Shown here one piece after another: positions 49,405 through 59,392 of a stretch of DNA of 64,000 nucleotides. The notes beneath the pieces were generated by a model that searched no databases, was not told where the DNA came from, and was given only the letters and a program-made list of their open reading frames with translations. The position numbers and the translations under genes were made by a program. The stretch comes from Blasia pusilla. Taxonomy: Eukaryota; Marchantiophyta; Marchantiopsida; Blasiales. The stretch's first letter is position 1. Each line of letters opens with the position of its first letter. The stretch is from positions 42,904,001 to 42,968,000 of the forward strand of contig CM114273.1 of NCBI GenBank assembly GCA_050084515.1, written 5' to 3'.

Positions 49405-50047
49405 CCAACTGCCAGCTAGGGGGGCGGTTGTGTGATCTCCATGTATTTGTATGAGTTGAATTTTTGTACATGTGTGGATCGACCCGTGTGTGGGGAAGAT
49501 CGGTGTTGTGTGGTGTAGATGTGACGAGCGATGTATGTTGTGTAGCGATATGTATGCGCACGACAGTTGTCACATCTGCGTAGCCGATAGGCCGAGATCT
49601 ATTGTGGATAGGGCGTAGGAGCCCGCGGAGTATCTTGAGTGTAACTTTGTCCCACAGTGTCGGATGAGGTTGAGGATAGGTCCATTGTGTCAGGAACGTC
49701 GTTTCTGACAACTTTCATGTTGGTGTCTTTTACAGCTGGATGACTTGTTGACCAGGTCATCCGCCCCTCGTAACCTGTGCGCGCAGGTTACCAAGGGAAG
49801 GGCTATTTTTAGGGGAAGAGCCTTTTGGCTCTTACCAACCCTATATAAGAGAGGAAGATGGCTTTCCTAAGCCATCTTTGTCATGTTAGGCCGTTGGAGC
49901 ACCTCCCTTGTATGTGTGTGAGCTAGGACTAAGGTGATAGCGTCCGGATTCCTTGATAGCACAGGGTGGACGAGGCTCGATATGCCGATGTAGATTGAGG
50001 AGTGGAGTTTTAGGCCGGGTGTGCCATTTTTACTACTCTTTATTTTT
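49405..50047 (+). repeat. element C terminal blocks: purine tract, Y1 and X
   Basis: GCTAGGGGGGCGG (49420) is followed by Y1 (to about 49567) and X, which starts TGTCACATCTGCGTAGCC at 49568. X has a CTATATAAGAGAGG promoter-like box near 49842 and ends in CTCTTTATTTTT at about 50047. Its sequence differs from the X of element B beyond TGTCAC, so B and C have different LTR subtypes while sharing coding regions. Confidence 0.75.
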
Positions 50048-50566
50048 TGAAATAAATGCGGGGGCGCAAGACACCTATGCGCGCCTCCCACCTCGGGGGC
50101 AGAGAAGGGAGGGGGGGGCGTCCGCGCCCCTCGCCTGTCCGCCCGCGACTCTGCCGTCCGCGCTCCTCGCTTGTCCGCTGCCCAGCCCGTCCGCGCCCAG
50201 CTTGTCCGCCGTCCCTCGCCCGTGACCTAATCCTAGACCGGCCGCGACCTAGCTAGCCGTCTTTACTTAACAGCCCCCCGGCGGCTGCAAGACCCAAACT
50301 TTCCTTTCTTCTCTCTCTCGACATCCTCACTTGCATACACCCGACGCCCCACCACACACTACACTCGGCTGCTGTCCCCCATCAATCCGCACCAGCAAAA
50401 TCTGAGAAAAATGGACAGCGCTTCCGCCCACGGCCTTCCGAATAGAAAAATGACACAAAACGTCACACACACGTCTCAAGGGGTTCTTGACCAAGATAAC
50501 TCGCTTGCCTACCTGCAAACAACGAATTCCCACCAGCCCCTTGACATCTTTCTCATGTAAAAATAA
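50048..50566 (-). other. GC-rich spacer and leader-like sequence between inverted terminal blocks
   Basis: 50060-50260 is very GC-rich (CGTCCGCGCCC repeats). 50280-50566, read on the minus strand, follows the inverted X as a leader would, and holds AGCGCTTCCGCC (50412), the motif also found twice in the element B leader. An open frame (50653-50327, minus) spans it, but nothing supports it as a protein. Confidence 0.45.
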
Positions 50567-51038
50567 AGAGTAGTAAAAACGGCACACCTGGCCTAAAACT
50601 CCACTCTTCAATCTACATCGGCATATCGAGCCTCGTCCACCCTGTGCTATCAAGGAATCCGGACGCTAGCACCCTAGTCCTAGCTCACACACATACAAGG
50701 GAGGTGCTCCAACGGCCCAACATGAGAAAGATGGCTTAGGAAAGCCATCTTCCTCTCTTATATAGGGTTGGGAAGAGCCAAAAGGTTCTTCCCCTAAAAA
50801 CAACCCTTCCCTTGGTAACGTGCGCGCACAGGTTACCAGGGGCGGGTGACCTGGTCAACAAGTCATCCGGCTATAAAAGACCTCAACATGAAAGTGGTTA
50901 GAAACAATGTTCCTGACACAATGGACCTATCCTCAACCTCATCCGACAGTGTGGGACAAAGTTACTCTCAAGATAGTCCGTTGGCTCCTACGCCCTATCC
51001 ACGATAGATCTCGGCCTATCGGCTACTCAGATGTGACA
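50567..51038 (-). repeat. inverted copy of the element C terminal block X
   Basis: The reverse complement of 49568-50047 with scattered differences: on the minus strand it starts TGTCACATCTGAGTAGCCGA at 51038 and ends CTCTTTATTTTTA. The two X copies therefore face each other across about 520 bp. This one looks like the 5' end of a minus-strand family member whose body is gone. Confidence 0.85.
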
Positions 51039-51229
51039 ACGGTGACCATTCTGTGACAGGGAATACAGGATGTGTCACAGAAAAAAATATGATCTCTATT
51101 CAAGCTTTCCATGATATCAACATGTCTTGCCATTTCATTGTACTCTTAGTTTGTGCATTTTGAGACAAGTTTCCATATCTTCAAGTTCCATTTCACTTGC
51201 TAGGATCTGATTGTTGTGAGATTTTTTTC

Positions 51230-52457
51230 AGCAAGGTAGGTGGCATGAGTGGTCATGAATGAAACTATGACTTTGGATCTCTACTAGATAGTGCAGTTGG
51301 AGTGAATCGACTGGCTGGCCTAGAGTATGGACCAGAAGGATTAAAGATACGTCGTTCACATCATAAGCAAGATCATATTTGGGCAAAACTGCATCCTCTT
51401 GGTGAAGGAGACCAGGCTCCGAATCTATTTGATTATTCATTGGTTGGGACTAATGAGTTGGTTGTTGATCCTCTTAAAGAAGGGTTGGATGCAGCAAAAG
51501 AGCTTTTGAGGTTGTTGAACATGTCTCCAAGGAGTTCCTTGCCAATTGCAAAGAGAAGGTGGTGGATGCATCCATGGGATGTGGAGGCCGAGACATGGCC
51601 TCATTCAGCTTCAATACGGGAAGTAGTGTCATGTGATGATGTTGAAGAACATGAAGATAACCGATCCATAATAGTGTCTCCAATATATGTGCAGCCAACT
51701 AGGGAGTCTTTAGAGTTTGAGGACCCTGAGGAAGATTTGAACCATAATGATTCTTGGGTTGTAGAGGAAAGTTGTGATATCAATGTACCTTTCATAATAG
51801 ATAACAAAGAGATAGATATTGACATTGATCCGAAATCCATTGAAATGGAGGTATTAGGACATGAAGTAAGGCATGTGTTTGTATCATTCAGCGAGAATCG
51901 ACTAATGTGGCAATTCCCCATGCAATAGTGCCTACTGTAACTTATGAGGGCAAGATTATCTATAAATCCACCCTTGTAAGTCAATTTTCTTGCAATCCTT
52001 TCATGTGAAAGGATAGACTAACTCGAATAGCCCAAAAGACTTATTACACTACTGGTAAGGGAAAGGAACGTGATCCTAATTGCCCAACTTGTTTGGTTAA
52101 TGTTGGTAGTGATATTGCAGTTTTGTTTGAATCTACAGAAAATGTTGGCCCTTCCACAAGATCAACAAAGTCAAAGAAAAGGAAGGGAAAAGAGACACAA
52201 CTTGCAGTGGAGGCAGGAGTTGCAAAAAAAGAGTATTGGTTGGGGCGTACTGTGTTTATGATTCAAAAGAATGGTTCACATTGGTCAAGACGTCGTAGGG
52301 CCTTGGACTTGTTAAACAGGCCTGTATCTCCTCCTGGACAAAAGGGAAGCATTTGTCGTCTTATGTGTAATTGGTACAAGTCTTTCGACCATGGTAACAC
52401 CAAAACCTTGTTCAATTATGATGCAATAGATGTGCAATGGATTGATATTGAAATGTG
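51230..52457 (+). pseudogene. unidentified coding fragment, acidic plus basic region
   Basis: Two open frames on the plus strand appear to be one protein broken by a frameshift and a stop. 51302-51928 encodes WWMHPWDVEAETWPHS and an acidic stretch (EFEDPEEDLNHNDSW). After a frame change near 51905, IPHAIVPTVTYEGKIIYKST continues to a stop at about 52009. 52093-52458 has a basic segment (TKSKKRKGKE), YWLGRTVFMIQKNGSHW and DLLNRPVSPPGQKGSICRL, ending at a TGA after DVQWIDIEM. I recognise no family. Codon runs and sharp motifs suggest a real protein once existed here, host or transposon derived. Confidence 0.5.
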
Positions 52458-52459
52458 AT

Positions 52460-52987
52460 CTCTAATATGAATTTGACAATGAAATCAGGGGTACAAGATA
52501 GAATATACATACTTGATTCGGTTGACTTACATGCTTTGACTATATATATTCAGAGTGTGAGTTGATCTTGTTGAGTTTTTTTATATTTGAGATATGTTAA
52601 ATTAATTAAATATTTTTATGGAGTGTTCTTAGAGTGTACTTGACACTCTTGAATTGTGAGTAGGATAATGGGAGGGAGTAGGCTAGGGGGATGACAATTT
52701 GGCTGATTGAGCCTCTTGCTCAATTAGGGGTTGAATTCCCCTTTACCATAGTGTAAGGATAACATGTTGGATGTTAACTTAACTTGGTGCTTTTCTTTTC
52801 TTTGAAGGTCTTATTTATTTCAAGTGATTGCTTTACTTAAAGAATTTTAGGGGTACCAAAAATGAAAAATGATTCCTTTAAAATACATAAGGGTGAGAAA
52901 AAATTATTTTTTCACTTATAAGTTAGGGGGTCTAGACCCTAAGACGTCGCAGGTGATGTAGAGCCCTCCATATAGTGACCCCCCCGA
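52460..52987. other. AT-rich spacer, nothing identified
   Basis: No gene-like frame. It ends at a small palindrome, AGGGGGTCTAGACCCT (52924-52939), about 50 bp before element D similarity starts. Confidence 0.4.
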
Positions 52988-53300
52988 GGGCTTGACAAGA
53001 GCCGATGTGGAGCGTTTTCCATTCTGGATACAAACATCCTTGGGTGGAGCGAGTACCACACAGTATATCACCCGACATGAGGTCGTGGTGAAGATTCGCC
53101 CGGGACATCCTACAAATGAGTCCGTGGTGCGAGCCAAGGCGATAGTGACTGATGTAGAGTCCTACGACGTCTTGGTTGGTGGAGCAGTTTTATATCCGAT
53201 GGGGTTTGCCCTGGATTACTGGGAGGAGTCATCGTCCTACAGACCAGGATGGCAGTCAATTACCCGTTTGATTCACAAGTGTAGTGATCGAGCAATGGCC
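52988..53300 (+). pseudogene. element D protease, C-terminal part
   Basis: The open frame 52992-53330 aligns with element B protease from GLTRADVE onward, including SYDVLVGGAVLYPMGFALDY. The D-S-G active site is absent because the element is truncated just upstream. The frame then departs from the B pattern near 53290. Confidence 0.8.
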
Positions 53301-53636
53301 AGGAGAGATGGCGACCTTAGCAGCATTTAGCAGTGCCATCACTTGGCCTAGTGATTTGATTGAGGGATATGTCCATGTAGAGGATACTCCCATTCCTGAC
53401 ATTTCTATGGAGAGGAGTGTTATGGTAACCGCATCATTCCATGGAGGAGAGGTGCCGCTGTGGGCTCGACTGAGGAGCTTCGACGATTGGTAGATGAGCA
53501 CGTGCAGACCGCGTGGAGCAAGGCATTTGCACCGGAGCGTGACAGGTTTGAGGAACCCGAGGTGGCAGGGAGTGCGAAGATGATACCCTTGGATACCACA
53601 CCCATTGTGTGGTGTACCTCGGAGGAGGATATTCGA

Positions 53637-54575
53637 GTGTTAGATCTCTTTGGAGGGATTAGCACCGGGTTAGCTGCTATTTTTCAGGCAAGAGTTCGAG
53701 TTCAGTAGTACCTATATGTGGAGAGTGATGATGTTGCGAGGCGCGTCTCACTACGACATGTGGCGCAGTTACGCCTATATTTTCCCGACTTATTATCTGC
53801 GTCTGTGGTACAAGGGTACCAAAGTTCCCAACGAAGGGATATTTTGTTGTTGGGGACGCAGGACTTAGAGCGGGTAGGGACCATTGATTTAGTCATTGTC
53901 GATTGGCCATGTTAGGGCCAATCGAGTGCTAGATGAGGCAGCGGGTTGGCTGACACTCGGTCCAGGTTGTTTTGGGAGATGTTGAGGGTCTTACGGCGGT
54001 TGCATGAGCACCAGTCTCGTTCTCCAGCCTACATTTTAGAGAATGTGCTGATCTTAGGAGACTCCAGGTCACAGATGGTGACGAGTGCTCATCAGGTGCA
54101 TGCCTGGATCGGCCCTGCGGTGTTCTTGGATACGGCGAGTGTAGGTTCTAGAGCCCATTTCCCGCGTCTATGGTGGACCAACTTGGTGCCCCATGCGGTA
54201 GTACGGAGGGCGTATGCGAGAGTGGAGCGCCCCTCCCATTTGTTAGTGGATTCCATTCTAGATCCAGGTCGTCGCTCACATGCAGTGAGACACGATGATC
54301 GACCACCGTTGACTGTGGTCAACAGGGTAGGCAGGCCGCGGGCAGCCTTTCCCACGTTTGTGAGTTTTCCCGCTTCCTATGCATACAAGGAGGCATGTCC
54401 TGGCTTGGTTTGGGATGATCAGGTTCAGAGGTTGGTAGAGCCCAACGCCGACGAGAGAGAGTGGGCGATGGGATTTCCCATAGGAGTAACGGCAGTTTTG
54501 TCAGTATCATACGAATTACGACGCCATGTCTTGGGTAAGGCGATGGACCTGAACTGCTTGACATGGATCTTCAGC
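53637..54575 (+). pseudogene. element D C5-cytosine methyltransferase domain
   Basis: About 313 codons in one frame broken by stops. Motif I is VLDLFGGISTGLAA (53637), then YLYVESDD (53708) after a TAG, and DLVIVDWPC with catalytic Cys at 53910-53912. The very next codon is TAG where B has CAG, and a TGA follows at 53934 where B has CGA. From 53946 the frame is open to 54815 and holds AYILENV (motif VI), GSRAHFPRLWWTN (VIII), REWAMGFPIG (IX) and VLGKAMDLNCLTWIF (X). The 21 or so codons C-terminal to motif IV (LADTRSRLFWEMLRVLR) resemble DNMT3. Length fits a complete catalytic domain. It sits between protease and RT as in B. Confidence 0.88.
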
Positions 54576-54939
54576 TTAGGAATGGCTAAGCAGCATCGGA
54601 TAAGATCGCGACAGATCACAGCGGTTGCGTTAATGACCCCCATGCCTACCGAGACGGTGGAGGCAATGGCTGGGGGCGAGACTCGAAGAGATCTTCACAC
54701 CAAGGGAGATCGGGAGAGACACCCTTGGACTTCTTGGGATGTTTTGCAGGTACGCCAGGAGATGATAGCCACAACATCGAGCGTGGTTCCGGAAATTGCA
54801 CGTGGAGGAGATTAGAGTTTGTAGTTGGCTGTACGAGAGCGGCCGAGTGTCGTTGTTTGAGATGAGATTACACCATAGCAACCACCGATACCTGCGCCCG
54901 AGAGTCCTACCGTAGTCACGATGGAGACTTGGGAGCCAG

Positions 54940-56335
54940 ATATGGGCCCTAAGTTGAGAGGAGGAGATCGGTGTCAAATACATCAGTTCCTCAAGATTTA
55001 TAGGAGTTCCTTTGCGTTTAGCATGGAGGATTTGGGTACGCTGAAGAGATCGGGGATCCACATTGAGTTGTCAAGTATACGCCAATCTTCCGACAACCCT
55101 ACAGGTACAGTGATATGGAGAGGGCTCTGATTCAGAGTAGGAGCCAGGACTTGGTTGGAGCAGGACTAGTGGAGATGTCACATGGGGAGTATGCATTTGC
55201 CATTGTCATGCCCACCAAGAAGGATGTGCATGTGTGGGGATTACCGACCTATCAATCGGCAGACGAAGTCCGATAGGTATGCCATGCCTACCCTTGAGGA
55301 GATCTTTGATGTGATTGGTCACGCAAAGGTCTTCAGTTCATTGGATTTGCGAGCCGGATACCATCAACTGCTTATCAAATTGGAGGACAGGCAGAAGATG
55401 GCATTTTAGGGCATCGATCCTCACGGGAAGGATTGTTTGTATCAGTGGCGGTTCTTACCATTTGGGTTAAAGAACGCCCCGGATGAGTTTCAGAGTGTCA
55501 TGGATAGGATCTTGGCTGGTTTGGATTTTGCTATGTATTATATTGATGACATCGTAGTCTTTAGCGCCACGGTTGAGGAGCATGAGCGACATCTAGAGGA
55601 GGTGTTTCGACGATTGCAATTACATGGGCTGAAGTACATCCACGCAAGTGCAAGTTCTTCTACGACCAGATTGAATACTTTGGTCATACGATATACCTAG
55701 GGGGCCTTGGTGTTTAGTATACAAAGGTAGAGGCTATCTCACGCATTCCATGCCCTACAGATGTGAGCCGTGTTCGCGCATTCATGGGATTGGCAAACTT
55801 CTATCCGCGGTACGTCAAGGGATTCAGTTTGATTGCGAAGCCGCTAACCTTGTTGACCAAGGTGGATCACGAGTGGCACTAGGGGGATGAGCAAGAGCAA
55901 GCATTTCAATTGCTCAAGGACAGGTTGACGTCTGCGCCCATCTTGAGGAGACCAATCAAGGGGCGTCCTTTCCAGTTGCACACAGATTGGAGCATGTTGG
56001 GGCTTGGAGCGGTGCTCACCCAGCATGATGATGAGGGTAGAGAGTTCGTGGTGGCTTACGCTAGCCGCTCAAGAAATGCCGCAGAGGCGAAGTACAGCTC
56101 GTATGAGGGTGAGTGCTTGGCTGCAGTGTAGGCTGTCACGCATTTCAGGTGTTGCTTATTCAGCAACCCCTTTACCATCATCACTGATCATCAACCACTG
56201 AAGTGGTTGATGGAGTCTGATAAGCTTACAGGGAAGCTTGCGAGATGGGCTCTGTTGTTGCAGGAGTATGATTTTCAGGTGGTACATAGACATGGGAGAC
56301 TCAACCAAGATGCAGATGCGACTGGAGCTCGATGG
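54940..56335 (+). pseudogene. element D reverse transcriptase and RNase H
   Basis: MEDLGTLKRSGIHIEL (55023) begins the RT N-terminus. MCGDYRPINRQ follows at about 55230, next to a small deletion in the preceding KKDVHGNW-type segment, then FSSLDLRAGYHQL (55330) and LPFGLKNAPDEFQ (55460). The catalytic box YYIDDIVVFS (about 55535) is intact, unlike in A and B. RNase H has LHTDWSMLGLGAVLTQHDDE (55975), SSYEGECLAAV and FTIITDHQPLKWLM (56172). Stops at 55408 and 55878 replace Trp codons, and a frameshift occurs near 55630. Confidence 0.87.
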
Positions 56336-56639
56336 CATGGAGAGAGTGATGAGGAGTCAGTGTCATGATGGCACGCGTTAGCCTATTTAGGCATGTTAGC
56401 TATAGAGAGCGAGAGTGTGGAAACTTTGATGGCGAGGTCTAGTGGAGAGTCCTTGGATTCCGAGGCCAATAAGGAGACAACAAGTGGCCGAGATATTCAT
56501 GATGATGGAGTAGTCTTGGAGTACCTTCGTACTGGCAGCGTTGCAAGCACCGTGGGTGCTAGAGAGCGGGATCGGATCCTACAACGGGCCAAACGGTTCC
56601 GTTGGGAGGGCACACATGTTTTGAGGGTTTGGGAGGATG

Positions 56640-57740
56640 GCAGAGTACGCATAGTGCCGCATCCTTCGCAGAAAGCACGACTAGTGCAGCATGCCCATGA
56701 GGAGTTGGATCACTTTGGGATGAAGTGGACGTACAGCTTGCTCCAGATTCAGTATTGGTGGCGAGGCATGAAGATTGACGTTCAGAGTTTGTTGCCAGGT
56801 GCATGGTGTGTGATCGGGTCCAAGCATTGTTCAATGCTCCGACTCCACAGTTGCATCCATCACCTATCATGGGCTTAGGGTATAGATGGAGTTTGGATTT
56901 TGCAGGACCTTTGCCTTTGACGGAGCGTCACAGTCGTTATATGTTGGTGACGGTCGAGCACTTCTCGAAATGGACCGAGTTGGTTGCATTGCCTGACAAA
57001 GCAAGTGAGGGAGTAGCTTATGCCTTCCTTGACAAAGTGTTGAGTTATTATGGCGCACCGGCTGAGGTGTTGACAGACCAAGGTACCGAGTTTCGCGGTA
57101 AGTTCCAGGCCTTGTGTGATCAGGCGCTGATCGACCACCGCACGACTTCGCGAGATCATCTCGAGGCGGATGGATTAGCAGAGAGAGTTGTGCATACGGT
57201 GAAGAGAGGTTTACGCAAGTATGGCTTGCAGAGAGGTCACCTAGGAGATTGGGACCTCCAGTTGCCATGGTTGGCGATGGGATACTGATTCAGCAGGCAG
57301 GCATCCTTAGCGTCATTTTCACCGTACTTGCTACTTTATGGCCCAGAGCGAGATTTACCTGCGGCCATTTGTCGAGATGTTGGTGAGTTGCTGGACCTTG
57401 ATAACCTAGATGTATGGATGTGAGCATGTTCTTAGAGGGCTGAGTTGTTTCGGAGAGTGATGCCCATGGCGTTCGAGAACTTGGCGATTGCGCAGCATCG
57501 GGATACGTTGAGGTATGCGACTATTCGGGGTGGTGGTTATCGACCAACTATCCGGAGGTTTCATCAAGGAGATTATGTCTACTTGCAGCAGACGGCACCA
57601 ACGATGTTGGATGTTACTGTATGGCGCACTATCCTGAGAATGCGTGACGTTTTGCCATCCAGTGTTCTCTTGCTGGAGGGACGCGATGGTATGGTATGGT
57701 ATGGAAGGACCATGTGCGTAATTGTACGCCATCTCACCTT
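56640..57740 (+). pseudogene. element D integrase
   Basis: QHAHEELDHFG (56688) and VCDRVQA (56806) hold the zinc ligands, in different frames. The open frame 56803-57288 keeps the DDE core: SLDFAGPLPL, LTDQGTEFRG and DGLAERVVHTVKRG. A TGA at 57287 and more stops near 57420 separate it from the C-terminal domain (FENLAIAQHRDTLRY, FHQGDYVYLQQ at 57470-57590). A short duplicated GGTATGGTATGGTATGG run near 57686 shifts the frame before the PHD segment. Confidence 0.87.
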
Positions 57741-57769
57741 CCTAACATTGATGATACAGTAGATCCGAG

Positions 57770-57938
57770 CTCAGCAGTAGTTCCTACAGGCTTGCATTAT
57801 ATGTTGTGTGGTTCTGCTCGTGGTGCAGCCACGATGCTAGTTTGTGATGGATGCTCGAGAGGTTGGCATATGGCATGTCTGACGCCACCTCTCACTAAGG
57901 TTCCTCTGGGACGATGGATGTGTCTCAAATGTACATAG
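57770..57938 (+). pseudogene. element D PHD finger
   Basis: The frame 57696-57938 has MLCGSARGAATMLVCDGC, RGWHMACLTPPL and RWMCLKCT. Compared with C, the first ligand Cys is replaced (HYMLC instead of RCMLC). The other seven ligands remain, including the last pair (CLKC). It ends at a TAG as in C. A histone-reading role is inferred from the PHD family only. Confidence 0.85.
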
Positions 57939-58110
57939 AGGAGATACTAGGCAGGTTTTGATTCCGACTTTTTCTATGACATGGATGACAGGAAGGCGAC
58001 TAACGATGGGGCCACATGAGCACCCGGCCTTTCTACTCTTAGCGTCCTAGAGATGTATGTCGTGGTTGGTAGGGATAGATGATTATCTGGAGTTAGAGGG
58101 ACCTAACCAC

Positions 58111-58537
58111 CAGCTAGGGGGGCGATTGGAGATATTTTGGTACTTCTCGCCTCTATGTTTGGATGCCATGAGTTATGATGGGATTGTGCGTGTTTGTATG
58201 TGTGTTCGCTGACAGTGATGTATGTTGTGTAGTGATGTGTATGCGCATGAAAATTATCATGTCTTTAAGGATATATCGGTGAGATCTAGTAGAACGCCTT
58301 TGTGAGTAATGGAGGACATGCTTAGTAGGTTGAGGATGACCTGCTCAGGCCCGAGAAACCTGAGAGAGCAGGTTTCCCCTTCGTTTCGGCTCATTTGGAG
58401 CCATATTGAGGAACTTACTATTTTAGGTAAGTGCCATTTTGATTATATGATCGCCTTTCTATTTTTGGTAAGTGACCCTTGACCTCCTACATCAGGTCAA
58501 GAGCCGAGGAGGTGACTTGGGAGAAAAGGTTACCATG
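58111..58537 (+). repeat. element D terminal blocks: purine tract, Y1 and partial X
   Basis: CAGCTAGGGGGGCGATT (58111) is followed by Y1 (about 58125-58254) and X from TATCATGTCTTTAAGGATA (58255). X here is the same subtype as element B (AGGTTTCCCCTTCGTTTCGG and GACCTCCTACATCAGGT are shared). It breaks off at 58537. Confidence 0.82.
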
Positions 58538-58571
58538 TTCATGGTAACCTTTTCTCCCAAGTCACCTCCTC
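58506..58571. repeat. perfect 32-bp inverted repeat with 2-base centre
   Basis: The left arm 58506-58537 starts GAGGAGGTGACTTGGGAGAA; the right arm 58540-58571 is its exact reverse complement, ending CAAGTCACCTCCTC. Only TT separates the arms. The left arm belongs to element D block X, so the right arm is an inverted copy of LTR sequence. Confidence 0.95.
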
Positions 58572-59390
58572 CCAAGTGAACCGTTGCGGTAGTTTCGGAA
58601 GCCAGAAACGAAAAGGCGCAACGATTTAAAAGGGAGCGAAACTGAATCGCCAAGGCAACCAATCATCTTAGCAAGGTGAAGGGTTGGAGAATCTGAACCG
58701 AGGAGGATAGGATTATCAGTTAGAAATCCAGAGGAGAATAGGAAGATCAATCAGGAATTGTAAAAGACTATTTAAAGAGCAAATTAGAAGAAGTAGAGGT
58801 CAGTCCCTTGTATCTTGAGTTTCCGAGTTTTATTGGTGAATTGGGTAAGGAGTTCTTTGAGGGATGATCCAAGTCGAAGAGTCTTGTACTTTTTGAAGTT
58901 TGCAATACTTTCTAGTTCTTTTCACTTTTTGATGCAGTTGAAGTGTCTTCTCTCATGCTTTTTGATGTGCGGAGTTGAGTGTAAAACCTTATTGGGTTGT
59001 AGTAGGGATGAGAGTTGAGTCTTGTAATTTCAAATTCCATAAGATAATCAAGAAGAGCATAGGAAAGCTATTAGAGAGTGAGTAACTTGCCATGACAGAT
59101 TCAGTTCTGAAAGTAGGGTGAGCTGCCATTCTTGAGGTCTCTTTGAGGTCTTCCCGCAGAGTCTTTGTTTGCACTTGAGAAGAGTCTTTTCCAAGAGGGA
59201 ACATTTTGGTTCTTTTGTACTAGTGAAGACTTAGTTGTTGTAATTAGGGAATTACTTAGTGAAGAAGGAGTTTATCTTTATATTTCTCATAAAACCTCTC
59301 TTTACTCAAGAAACAGTGATCTCTTGGGAACGAACTTAATACTTTGCGATTAAAAGAATACCTTTTTCCATTAGTTGTACATTACATGAT
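58572..59390. other. intergenic, nothing identified
   Basis: No recognisable gene, RNA or repeat beyond the foldback. Confidence 0.4.
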
Positions 59391-59392
59391 AC

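Larger units (their letters stand above)
52988..58537 (+). mobile_element. element D: 5'-truncated DNMT-carrying gypsy element
   Basis: Similarity to element B starts inside the protease (GLTRADVERFPFWIQTSLGG) and runs through DNMT, RT, RNase H, integrase, PHD, purine tract, Y1 and part of X. X stops at 58537, at the centre of a perfect foldback. No 5' terminal block, leader or gag is present, and no target duplication could be found. Stops and small frameshifts occur in every domain, but several catalytic motifs lost in B are kept here. Confidence 0.88.

Noticed and set aside
50327-50653. 108-codon frame spanning the inverted X and its leader
   Set aside because: It crosses an LTR boundary and begins inside the LTR; the related frame at 49953 begins with the same LTR-derived peptide, so it is LTR sequence, not a gene.
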